Origin: Bolinopsis microptera
Taxonomy: Eukaryota > Ctenophora > Tentaculata > Lobata > Bolinopsidae
Assembly: GCF_026151205.1 (NCBI RefSeq)
Contig: NC_087078.1
Coordinates: forward strand, 7,706,675-7,766,674
DNA length: 60,000 nt
Direction: 5' to 3'
Shown piece after piece: positions 35,355-45,614 of this stretch. Position numbers and translations under genes: made by a program. Each line of letters begins with the position of its first letter. Position 1 is the first letter of the stretch. Under the pieces are notes generated by a model. It did no database searches, was not told the origin of the DNA, and was given only the letters and a program-made list of their open reading frames with translations.

Positions 35355-35644
35355 CTGTGAGTTTCTTGGCCACCATCATACCCCTTCAGATCATACTTCC
35401 GACACACGATCCTGTGTTTGTTGTACCGATTCTCATTTCCTCGAGCCACTATCAGTTTCTTCTTAACGACTGCAGCCTGGACCTTCCCCTCCTCTGCTAC
35501 TGCCAATGTTATCTTTCGTATCTTGCTCGTTAATACTGGTTTTTTGTGGTGATGGTGATGACCGGTTAGCGTTTCTGTGCGGTTCCGGGAACTTTCCGAC
35601 CTTTGTGAAGCCTTCGCTGCCCCTCTGCCCCAAGCTTTGATCAT
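35355..35644 (-). CDS. V/C locus variable first exon V4
   Basis: ATG at 35644; 96 codons plus 2 bases, then GTTAGT (phase 2). The frame stays open upstream to 35674, but without an ATG. N-terminus MIKAWGRGAAKASQRSESSR, a run of five histidines (GHHHHHKK), a basic middle (KKPVLTSKIRKITLAV), and the family motif ENRYNKHRIVCRKYDLKGYD near the end. No signal peptide, so it is predicted to be cytoplasmic. Closest relative in the array is V5. Confidence 0.78.
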
Positions 35645-35658
35645 GTTTGATGTAACCA

Positions 35659-35690
35659 AAATACAATGCGACAACTGCTACGACAGTGAT
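35659..35690 (-). promoter_or_regulatory. Conserved 32-bp upstream box of V4
   Basis: Counterpart of the box at 34391-34422, at the same 15-base offset from the ATG. Confidence 0.45.
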
Positions 35691-36077
35691 ATACTATGTA
35701 ACTTGCGTTTATCCTCTGGGATTGTTGATGCAGGAGTACCGGTGTCCGCAGAGATGGAGCAAGTAATGTTTGTTTAAAAAGCTCTGATTATATGAGTGAA
35801 ATTTACTGAACTTGTTATGTACATATTTTAAATGCACCTGTTAAACGTCAGAACTCAGAAGCTGATTTGCTTAACACTGCATCAGCTGATCGCGAATATT
35901 CGTTTTGAAGATATTGCTATATCTGAGTATCTATCTTGCGAAGGCCTTCCTAAATTTCACCCAAAATCGTATTTCCTGTACAAGAGTTATATTATACCAT
36001 CTACTGTATTATATACGTATGTACTGTTTTATATGCATGTATTGAAAGGTTACGTCAACAAAAAACTAACATTGTTG

Positions 36078-36142
36078 TGGCTACCACTGGTTACCACTGG
36101 TTACCACTGGTTTCCACTGGTCACCACTGGTCACCACTGGTT
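36078..36142. repeat. 10-bp minisatellite next to the V3 donor
   Basis: About six copies of ctaccactgg/ttaccactgg/tcaccactgg begin within 10 bases of the V3 splice donor, inside the intron. On the minus strand the unit reads GGTNACCAGT, so each copy offers GGTAACC- or GGTGACC-type weak donor-like sequence. Confidence 0.9.
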
Positions 36143-36152
36143 AGTCACTAAC

Positions 36153-36502
36153 CTCCGCTTAGCCTCGTGATAGCCGTGTAGTTCGTAGCGGTCCCAAAGT
36201 CTCCTGTGCCTATTGTACCTTGCTTCTTGGGCCCTAGTATAAGCTGATGTGTTGGAGGAAGCAGAACTTCTGGCAGAATGAGAAACAGTTGTAGAACTTT
36301 GCCGTGAAATGGGGTTGGATTTATAACCACTGTAACTGTTGGTATTGGAGATATGTTCGTCTACATAGTCGAAGAAGCAGTCGAATCCAGTCTGTGGTGG
36401 TGCACATCCTGAGGCTAGAGAATTTCTACGCTGGTTTTGGATAGCGCCCAGGATGCCTGGCAAAGGAACCTTTGAAGGTCGGTCATAGTAGAAACTGGAC
36501 AT
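36153..36502 (-). CDS. V/C locus variable first exon V3
   Basis: ATG at 36502; 116 codons plus 2 bases, then GTTAGT (phase 2). The N-terminus carries PLPGILGAIQNQ, which V2 shares as SLPGILGFIQNQ, followed by a PP-x-TG...FFDY segment, also shared in form. The middle is serine-rich and low in complexity. The family motif is clearest here: EARYNRHRRLWDRYELHGYH. No signal peptide. V2 and V3 form a second related pair in the array. Confidence 0.8.
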
Positions 36503-36753
36503 TCCAAATCAATGAGGGTTGTGTTTTGGTGTGGTGATTAACGGTTATTCAGGCAGACAGTATCAATACACAACTTCGTAACATAAACAAGTAGCACAAC
36601 ATGATAGATATAATATTATTGGTAAAATGTTGAGCAAATAAATATAAAACAAATGTACCGTGTTAAATTGGTGGCAGCAGGTTACTTAAAAGCGGTAATA
36701 TTACATTTACACGTATCAAATACAACAAAATTTGACAAATTTTAGTAACAGAA

Positions 36754-37991
36754 AGCCTGGATTTAAGGCTGGAGAGCAAAGTGAACTAATGAGATGTCTG
36801 GATTAGAGCCTGGAGAGCAAAGTGAACTATTGAGATGTCTGGATTAGAGCCTGGAGAGCAAAGTGAACTAATGAGATGCATGGATTAGAGTCTGGAGAGC
36901 AAAGTGAACTATTGAGATGTCTGGATTAGAGCCTGGAGAGCAAAGTGAACTAATGAGATGTCTGGATTAGAGCCTGGAGAGCAAAGTGAACTAATGAGAT
37001 GTCTGGATTAGAGCCTGGAGAGCAAAGTGAACTAATGAGATGTCTGGATTAGAGCCTGGAGAGCAAAGTGAACTATTGAGATGTCTGTATTAGAGCCTGG
37101 AGAGCAAAGTGAACTAATGAGATGTCTGTATTAGAGCCTGGAGAGCAAAGTGAACTAATGAGATGTCTGGATTAGAGCCTGGAGAGCAAAGTGAACTATT
37201 GAGATGTCTTGATTAGAGCCTGGAGAGCAAAGTGAACTATTGAGATGTCTGTATTAGAGCCTGGAGAGCAAAGTGAACTAATGAGATGTCTGTATTAGAG
37301 CCTGGAGAGCAAAGTGAACTAATGAAATGTCTGGATTAGAGCCTGGAGAGCAAAGTGAACTATTAAGATGTCTGGATTAGAGCCTGGAGAGCAAAGTGAA
37401 CTATTGAGATGTCTGTATTAGAGCCTGGAGAGCAAAGTGAACTAATGAGATGTCTGTATTAGAGCCTGGAGAGCAAAGTGAACTAATGAAATGTCTGGAT
37501 TAGAGCCTGGAGAGCAAAGTGAACTAATGAGATGTCTGGATTAGAGCCTGGAGAGCAAAGTGAACTATTGAGATGTCTTGATTAGAGCCTGGAGAGCAAA
37601 GTGAACTATTGAGATGTCTGTATTAGAGCCTGGAGAGCAAAGTGAACTAATGAGATGTCTGTATTAGAGCCTGGAGAGCAAAGTGAACTAATGAAATGTC
37701 TGGATTAGAGCCTGGAGAGCAAAGTGAACTAATGAGATGTCTGGATTAGAGCCTGGAGAGCAAAGTGAACTAATGAGATGTCTGGATTAGAGCCTGGAGA
37801 GCAAAATGAACTAATGAGATGTCCTGATTAGAGCCTGGAGAGCAAAGTGAACTAATGAGATGTCTGGATTAGAGCCTGGAGAGCAAAGTGAACTAATGAG
37901 ATGTCTGGATTAGAGCCTGGAGAGCAAAGTGAACTAATGAGATGTCTGGATTAGAGCCTGGAGAGCAAAGTGAACTAATGAGATGTCTGGA
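36754..37991. repeat. 41-bp satellite, about 30 units
   Basis: Unit: tctggattagagcctggaga + gcaaagtgaactaatgagatg. Diagnostic variants (gtcttgatt at 37203 and 37572; aatgaaatg at 37321 and 37690) recur exactly 369 bp apart, giving a nine-unit higher-order period in part of the array. Lies between V3 and V2. Non-coding. Confidence 0.97.
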
Positions 37992-38573
37992 CAAGCAAGC
38001 TAACATACTAGTCGTTAAACATATCCATCAGGAGAGGTCGTTGGACAATGAAGGATACAAAATTCTCAGGTTATTCTTAAAGATATCTCTAACAAAAGAT
38101 ATCAGACTCGGTGTAGATTAAAAAACCTCTGATCATGATCAGTAGTTTTCAACCTCAGTATTATTTGCTTCAGTCGCAATAATAAAGTATCATGATTCAG
38201 TACAATGCCACCAATAATAATATACAGATAAGATACATTTTATATTTGCAAGACAGCATAGTTTGTTGTTGTTTGCCCGGTAGCCTTGAAAATTGAAAGC
38301 ATTCGGCGCAATGATGTAAGGCTATAGTACAAAATATGTAATATATCATATAATTCATAATCACTAGAGAATACTCAAAGTTAAAATCTTTATTATAGAG
38401 TTTCTTTGTCGTGGTAATTTAAAAGTGAATATGAAAATTGAAACTAAGCATTAGATACACACATGCAAGCAATGGTATTCGGTATGCTTGTTTCTTTTAA
38501 TCAAATCGTTAAAACTATCAACGTGCGTCGTGCATAGCTTATTTACACTATTACTCATGAGACATAATTGCAG
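37992..38573. other. No gene seen
   Basis: AT-rich sequence between the 41-bp array and the candidate plus-strand exon. Confidence 0.45.
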
Positions 38574-38666
38574 AAGAATGTTGATATGGAGTATCTCATT
38601 CAGCTTAATTGCTTCAGTATGGACAAGAGTAGCTGTCAAATTCTAATAACACTCTTCTCAAATGGG
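38574..38666 (+). CDS. Candidate plus-strand exon (uncertain)
   Basis: Acceptor ataattgcag, 31 open codons (KNVDMEYLIQLNCFSMDKSS, then CQILITLFSNG) and donor GTGAGT; 93 bp, phase 0 both ends. The product is not recognised. It is opposite in orientation to the V exons around it. Could be chance. Confidence 0.25.
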
Positions 38667-38984
38667 GTGAGTGAAACTGCAGAAGTAAAAAAAGGCAGTC
38701 AAAGGCATTTTGCTAGTCTGGGAATGGAACTTTTTTTAAATAATACCAAAATAATCTCTAGATTGCATGGATAAGCTTACATGGATAAGATTAATGGACT
38801 TTTGAGTGTGTGCACGAAGAGCGAGACAGTATGTACATTGTACATGTTTTATCAGGATTCCAAAATACAGAATACTCAAAGATCCTCTGCTGTGGATCCC
38901 TCATCATGTCAAAATGTTGATGGGAAAGCTAAAGAGAACTGGCCAACCGGTGTCACTAAGAATACACTATGTAGAAACCTTAAA

Positions 38985-39225
38985 GGTTTTCGACGGGGTA
39001 CGGACTCGTCGACATGTTTGGGACTGATTTTTGGTAATCAGACGTCGTGGGACAAATTAGGGTAAGGTTTTGGCCTGGGTTTTGACTTTGGGTTACGTTT
39101 AGGGTTGGTTATAAGATTTTTTCCCACCCAAACCCAAACCCTAATATTTTGCACCGACAAATCCCACGCCGTCCAGTCTCACACCCACGAGTCTCAAGGT
39201 CCCAGGGTCCGGGACTCGGACCCCT
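38985..39225. repeat. Imperfect foldback (MITE-like) element
   Basis: The left half (gtcgtgggacaaattagggt and cggactcg) is roughly complementary to the right half (accctaatattttg, aaatcccacg and actcggacccc). No clear target-site duplication. TTAGGG-like motifs here belong to this repeat. Confidence 0.35.
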
Positions 39226-39296
39226 ATGATTTTCATTGATTTCGTTTATTAACGTTTACGATCAACAATTTTCTAGTGTTATAAGCGATAACTCAC

Positions 39297-39670
39297 CGTA
39301 GTGGGACCTCAGCCAACCCGTAGCCTTCTTGAATCTTGCTCGCTTTCCTGTGTGCATCATACCGCCCGTCTTGAAGCCTGATCTGTTCCTTCCTAGTTCT
39401 AACATGATCATTCACCACTGTCTCACCATCAGCATCTCCCGAAGGTCGATAAGACTCGAAGATATCCTCTGAACTCTCTGATCTGACTGCTGATGGGTCT
39501 GTTATTTTGAACTCTTCAGAAGACTCGTAGAATGCAGCGAAGCTCCCTCCGGTTGGAGGGTTAAACCTGTGCTCTTCTTGGTCGGTACCCATCTGGTTCT
39601 GAATGAAACCCAATATACCGGGTAACGAGGCTTGCTGGTTGAATTGTACGTAACCAGACATACTGGACAT
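39297..39670 (-). CDS. V/C locus variable first exon V2
   Basis: ATG at 39670; 124 codons plus 2 bases, then GTGAGT (phase 2). N-terminus MSSMSGYVQFNQQASLPGIL, continuing GFIQNQ, shared with V3. A PPTGGSFAAFYESSEE segment is followed by acidic, serine-rich sequence. The family motif is weaker: DGRYDAHRKASKIQEGYGL. No signal peptide, so it is predicted to be cytoplasmic. The last split codon would be CGG (Arg) if joined to C1. Confidence 0.75.
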
Positions 39671-39679
39671 GCTTTAGAG

Positions 39680-40901
39680 ATCCCTTTTAATCGGCCCTGA
39701 TTTCTCCTCAACGGTTCGCTGACATCCCTCAAACACAAATCTTATGAATGTATGTAGTTATATCGTGAAACTATGAAAGGTTTGCTAACACTATGCAATA
39801 CATATTACAACTATTCAGTACCGAACAAAGCAACACAACACAATACAGCGAACAGAGATAAAGATTAGCGCTACATCGTGAATGGGGGTGTATCATACCG
39901 CCTAATTGATGTCCTATTTCGAGGTGGTATTATTATCCACAAATGCAGTCTAACTCTAATGTGAGTAGCGATTCTACAGATATTCATGATTAAATGATAT
40001 AGGTGTCGGTATCACTCTCAATATTATATTTCGATTAAGAATTGGATCATATCGATGATACCTTCAGACTGATCGACTGGATTCGTGAGATCACTAACAG
40101 TGATGAATTATACACTCGAGGATTTTAGAAACACGTTTAATAGTATTAAGATTTGGGTCAGATGCTTCCGATTGTTGAAAGTATTCAAGAAGCATGAACA
40201 ATGACTTAATTTAATATAAGAGTTCCGCGGAAATTCCTCGAGGTTTTACACACGGAATTCCGCAAGGAAATCCACAATGGAACTTTTTCCGTAAAAACTA
40301 CGCGGGTGGGCCGTACCTAATTAGGTTCTTGTCGGTATGAAAACTTAGATCTCGTAAGACCGAGCGTTAGTTTTTAACATAGTAGTGTTTAGGCTTTCGA
40401 CAGAAAAGAAAAGTTAACGAAGTTAAGTAAACCAAGGCTTATAACTGGTTAAAATATATGAAAATAATCGACGTTTCGGCACTCATTGGCCTTTTACTAA
40501 GATATTCTTAAATATGGCATAAAAACTAGAATTTCAATTTTATGTCATTTAGTAAGTAACTTCTTGATAATATGATGATTCAAACGTCGTAGAGCTAGAT
40601 GATGTGAAATTTGGCAAACGGAAATGCAACAAATTTGGATATCGTATATATTCCTTTATACATCCATGTAAATTTCCAGTTTCATATTGTTCTTCCTAAT
40701 TATATAATGCGTAAATGCTGACAATAACGCCTTGGAAATTGTTATAATTTGTTCGAAAGAAAATGTGTAAGATGTCCAGATCTCTACTTTATAAATTGGA
40801 TTACAGAACGTCTTCAAAAATCATGATTTTAGATTATACACTACATGCTCTGACCTCTTTAGATCCGCGAAAAGCACACAGTATTGGGCACCTGTAGGCT
40901 G
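39680..40901. other. V1-V2 interval, no further exon seen
   Basis: AT-rich sequence. No exon encoding a membrane span was recognised after V1. Confidence 0.4.
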
Positions 40902-40945
40902 TACCACGGTATTACCACGGTATTACCACGGTTTTACCACGGTAT
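40902..40945. repeat. 11-bp minisatellite in the V1 intron
   Basis: Four copies of taccacggtat, about 105 bp beyond the V1 donor. Confidence 0.9.
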
Positions 40946-41050
40946 TAGATAATAATGCAGCCAGTGAATGTGATGGTACACAGTTAACTTTGAGTGATAT
41001 TTTTTATTTAATTGATATAGTATGCTACTATGTTTGTAAATTCGACTTAC

Positions 41051-41439
41051 TGTTGTTCGTTGATAGCTTTATTCAGTTCCTCCTCGAAGTTCTCCATGTG
41101 CTTATTGTACTTATCCTCAAAGAAGTCTTCGACATCTCCAAAGAATCCAGAACTGGAAGAAGAACTGGAAGATGATGACGATGAGGACGATGAGGAAGAT
41201 GAAGACGATGAACCTCCGTTGTTTTTCTTCTCCAACTTCCTGGCCTCTTTCTCCATTTTCTTGGCCTCCTTCTTGACTCTCTTGGCCTCCTTCTTGGCTC
41301 TCTTCTTCTCAGTTTTTGGACTGACTCTGAGTGGAACGTACATTTCCACATCCTCCTGACCAGAGGGTCCAGCGAACGATTCATCGTCAACATTGACTAG
41401 AGCCATACTGGGTAGTGCGGACCTCCTTTCTAGTTCCAT
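41051..41439 (-). CDS. V/C locus variable first exon V1 (divergent)
   Basis: ATG at 41439; 129 codons plus 2 bases, then GTAAGT (phase 2). The N-terminus is mildly acidic (VDDESFAGPSGQEDVEMYV). Next comes a lysine-rich, probably coiled-coil or helical block (KTEKKRAKKEAKRVKKEAKK), then 21 serines, then GFFGDVEDFFEDKYNKHMEN and FEEELNKAINEQ. The EDKYNKH core aligns with the ENRYNKH/EARYNRH core of the other V exons, but the DLxGY part is absent. It is the most distant and outermost member. The shared exon design (ATG start, same phase, same strand) is the main reason to include it. Confidence 0.68.
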
Positions 41440-43431
41440 CTTGTTTTCTAATGTTATTTAGTGATATTTAGGAATTTAAAGGAGGAGCTAAACCAGAGCT
41501 CTGAGCTCATTTAATATTTATTGCATCGACTAAATATTCAACTCGCCCAAAACCTAGATATTGAAAAGAACGCCGATTTACATATAATCATGAATTCAGA
41601 AAATTATCAAGCCAAATGGGTAATTTTCAAATAAGACGAATAAAATACCGACAAAGCGTCTAACAAGAACATAAGGATAAAGACATTAGCAACAATTATA
41701 GTGTTACTCCAATTTGACAAGCGGAAAAACAGCTAAAAAACTAAAACACTAAAATTATATCAAACGTACAGAAACCCACACAGCAAGACGGTATTGCATC
41801 TCAACAGCACTACGACCAAGTTTAAGCTGTACAGCCGTGGTCTCTAAGCTGGGTACAACAGTCTGTATTGCTTTCTATTATGCAGGTGTTGTCAGAGAGC
41901 TAGTGCTAGAGCTGGGAGGCCGCAGTTACAGTCTTTTGACGGAATATATGTGTGCAGCTTAAAGGGCAACCTATCAGCAGGTCTGCTAAAAGAAAGTTAA
42001 GTGTGAATAGTTGAGTCCGGCGAGATGGTCATGAAGTGGGTATGATTCGTTCTCATATCAGCTCGTATACACCTGTTGTGTTGGCCTGACTTTGTTGATA
42101 TTGTTGAAGTGCATGCTGACGTACTTTGAGCCTTTTGGGATATATATCCGTTTAATTTGTATGCAATGTTTAATGTTTATGTATCGTTATATACTTTGTT
42201 AAGCCAAGAAAATGTTTTGGACCGCCTTTAGTTCGGGCACGTGTTTGGTCTGTGTTTGGTCACGTTTTGGTCACGTGTCTGGTCCGTACTAAGTAGAACT
42301 CTAAATCATGTGTTGAAGGAACAGATCTAAACTTGCTAAGAACTAACAGCTGATCAGACATAGAGGTGTAGAAACTCTTGGTAAGAGAAAACTTTGGGAG
42401 TGCGCTGTAGTGAGATGAATATTGTACATTTTATACAGCTAAAAATAAACATAGTTTTTGTAGATGTTCTGTAAGTAATAGTTAACAATAATAAGATACC
42501 AAGATATCAGTAACTGTAAGTTTAAAGAATACTATTTTTACTATGCATCGACACGCTGCACCAAACGAAGCTCTATGGATCTGAGATATTACTAAAGGTT
42601 GCTTTATATTAAAGTGTGCAATGAAAGGTTTCGGCACTTAACACATTTAAACTGTAAACGTATCAGAAATAATAAATTCTTATTCATAATATCAGTATTG
42701 GAGTCACCTAATAGATGTGTTACACTCTTGATTCTTCGTTACATTCTTTGTGATACCGAAACTGGTAAAATGAAACCTTGCAGCTGAGGAAAACTGCCAC
42801 TTATTTTTGTGCTGAAATAATTTAAATAACTTCAATTTTACACATACCATCACTCAACGCCTGGGACAAATAAATCACATATTTCGTGAGTGGGAAAACT
42901 CGCTTACATTATTAAGCTTAACAGTTTATTGAATATTCCAAATTGATCAATATTTTCTTTCAACCATTTACGCCGTTTCTAGTTTTTCTACATTTATAAT
43001 TGAAACTTGGAGCAGAATGATATCGAAGTTGAACAGTAAAAAAGCGTTACAAATGAGCACTCTTTAAGCTTTTTTAGCCAAACAATCGAAAAGTTCAGAT
43101 AAATATGTGTGCGAATGTTAACAAATCACTGCCACTAAATGATCAGAATTGCCGTCTCAGAATTTGAATAGTTTAATAAGAATGGCTGATAAGGTTTTTA
43201 AAGATTTTACAAACTTGAACGCTTAATTTCTCTCTCAAATGTGGAAAAATACAGAGATCGAAGAAAGACCGAGCAAAGTAACAACTAACAAGTGTAGAGC
43301 CAGAGGCCTGTCACAGAAAGGCAAGGCTGCTGAAAAAGTAGCAACAAGTGTCGAGGTTGTTAAAACAATTCCTCGATGTAATAAGTATCAAATATTTCTA
43401 CAAATATGCTAACGTTATTTCCTATTTTTAG
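41440..43431. other. No gene seen
   Basis: AT-rich sequence upstream of V1, presumably including its promoter. Short direct repeats of gtttggtc-type occur near 42240-42290. An open frame at 42599-42787 has no ATG at its start and no recognised domain. Confidence 0.45.
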
Positions 43432-43467
43432 TGCTCAGTCTCAGTTGCAGGAGCTGAAAATGAGCAG
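43432..43467 (+). CDS. Candidate 36-bp microexon
   Basis: Acceptor ttcctatttttag and donor CAG/GTAAGT bracket 12 codons (CSVSVAGAENEQ), phase 0 both ends. A second candidate about 430 bp on (43900-43949) encodes the similar SSVRVVSAGSAMAIKL. Both splice sites are strong. Parent gene unknown. Confidence 0.35.
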
Positions 43468-43899
43468 GTAAGTCGTATCTAATCCTAGTTCAACGAATCA
43501 ATATGATATATTTCGTGGGTCGGGTTATAACCTTGATCGTTAACGAAATTATGAGTATTATTATCTGAGTGTTTGACCGGCACTAACATTGTTGGCTATA
43601 ATATAGTAAGATGTGATTCCACTGATGACGTAGAGACTAAAGTGGTTAAGTGCCGTGTAAAGTAGCTCCAGAGTTTTTGGGCAAATTTACCAAAAAATCG
43701 TGCAAAATAGAAGGATTCTAAATTTAAAAGTCTGGGTTCAAATTTAATAATGGTGATGAATTACTATAATCATGATTATACAAATGTCTCACCATGTTTA
43801 AATTAAGTCCTTCCGTAAACTTAAGATCGATTACGAGTAGTGTGAGTGATACATAGATCAAATTCAATTACTATTTTGTATCCTTGGTCAGTTTAGTAG

Positions 43900-43949
43900 T
43901 CCTCAGTCCGAGTTGTGTCTGCTGGCTCTGCCATGGCTATTAAGCTTGG
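43900..43949 (+). CDS. Candidate short exon resembling the 43.4-kb microexon
   Basis: The acceptor (gtttagtag) and donor (GTAGGT) are weaker. The encoded SSVRVVSAGSAMAIKL is similar to CSVSVAGAENEQ of the previous candidate, suggesting an exon duplication. Low certainty. Confidence 0.25.
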
Positions 43950-44209
43950 GTAGGTCAGACTTACATATTATATAAATTGAACAATGTACAACTGCACATC
44001 AACAAGGTCAGTAAAGTTTTAATAATAATGCCACATAATTGATATTCTGCCATTCCAGCCGACACTGCAAGGCTGCTATGATTGGACGTGAACTTAACCA
44101 GGAATATCTATGATGGAACGAATAATATGAATGTTTTTTGTGGTGTATATGTGCATTTATGCGATGTGATGCTGTCACGATATCTACAGCGAAATGTCAA
44201 GCTCTTCTA

Positions 44210-45562
44210 TTAAGGCGGGGGGTTCAGCCTGATTTTTTTGTGAACCTTGGTTTCGAGATAGTAGTTGACCAACAAACTAGGACCGGTGACCGAACTTTGG
44301 AGGGGGTCCCGGACCCCAACCGCCAAACGGTGCCCGCGGGGCAGCCACGCCCATATTTGGTCCAAATTAGGCCCAATTTAGCCAAATACCCTGAACATGC
44401 CCAAAGTCCAGATTTTAGGTGCTTTACTTGTAGCTAGTGATCCCCTGAACTCGTATATGAATTTTCATCAAGATTGGACAAAAAATGACTGAGTTATGAG
44501 CCAAAAACCATATGACCATAGTTGGGCATACGCACCAAATTTGATCGATTTTGGCCCATAAATTGATCAAATATCAATATTTTTGAATGAAACTAACTTT
44601 ATATGAAAGGTAAGCCTATACTACACATTCTCTATGATTATCAGCTCAATATATACCTAACTGTGGATTCTGTGTTCAAATAATTGCAAAAAATGAACAA
44701 AATCGCCCATATCTCAGTTCGCGATATTTGCAAAACTGACTTCGCTCAAAACAATAGAACTCAATAGGGTTTCAATATTTTTTCATGAAATTTTCAGAAT
44801 CGACGTAGAATCGCCTCATGACCTTAAGTTTTGTATTGGAATTTTGAGTTAGGCCTTTTAAAAAATTTGGCGGCCAAATTCTGAAATTTGCCGGGCATTT
44901 TTCAGAATTTGGCCGCCAAATTTTTTAAAAGGCCTAACTCAAAATTCCAATACAAAACTTAAGGTCATGAGGCGATTCTACGTCGATTCTGAAAATTTCA
45001 TGAAAAAATATTGAAACCCTATTGAGTTCTATTGTTTTGAGCGAAGTCAGTTTTGCAAATATCGCGAACTGAGATATGGGCGATTTTGTTCATTTTTTGC
45101 AATTATTTGAATACAGAATCCATAGTTAGGTAGATATTGAGCTGATAATCATAGAGAATGTGTAGTATAGGCTTACCTTCCATATAAAGTTGGTTTCATT
45201 CAAAAATATTGATATTTGACCAATTTATGGGCCAAAATCGATCAAATTTGGTGCGTATGCCCAAATATGGTCATATGGTTTTTGGCTCATAACTCAGTCA
45301 TTTTTTTGTCCAATCTTGATGAAAATTCATATACGAGTTCAGAGGACCACTAGCTACAAGTAAAGCACCTAAAATCTGGATTTTGGGCATGTTCAGGGTA
45401 TTTGGTTAAATTGGGCCTAATTTGGTCCAAATATGGGCGTGGCTGCCCCGCGGGCACCGTTTGGCAGTTGGGGTCCGGGACCCCCTCAAAAGTTCAGTCA
45501 CCAGTCGTAGTTTGTTGGTCAACTGCTATCTCGAAACCAAGTTTCACAAAAAAATCAGGCTG

Positions 45563-45610
<48 letters not shown>

Positions 45611-45614
45611 TTAA
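44210..45614. mobile_element. 1.4-kb foldback (palindromic) element flanked by TTAA
   Basis: Two arms of about 680 bp are near-perfect reverse complements, centred at about 44893 with only a few bases of spacer (tgccgggca). The arms carry no coding frame of note. TTAA lies directly outside both ends (44210-44213 and 45611-45614), the signature target of piggyBac-type insertion. The left end reads ggcggggggttcagcc. The right end has the same sequence but with 46 C in place of the 6 G, so the terminal homopolymer has expanded or the assembly is unsure there. Open frames within it (for example 44138-44437) are incidental. Transcribed in full it would make a very long hairpin RNA. Confidence 0.9.
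45565..45610. repeat. 46-base C homopolymer
   Basis: Uninterrupted C run at the right end of the foldback element; the left arm has only six G. The length is likely to be unreliable in any assembly. Confidence 0.95.

Noticed and set aside
35645-35674. Upstream TTG start for V4 (and likewise for V5 at 34377-34403)
   Set aside because: The first ATGs align between V4 and V5 and give matching N-termini; the upstream homology is better read as a non-coding box.
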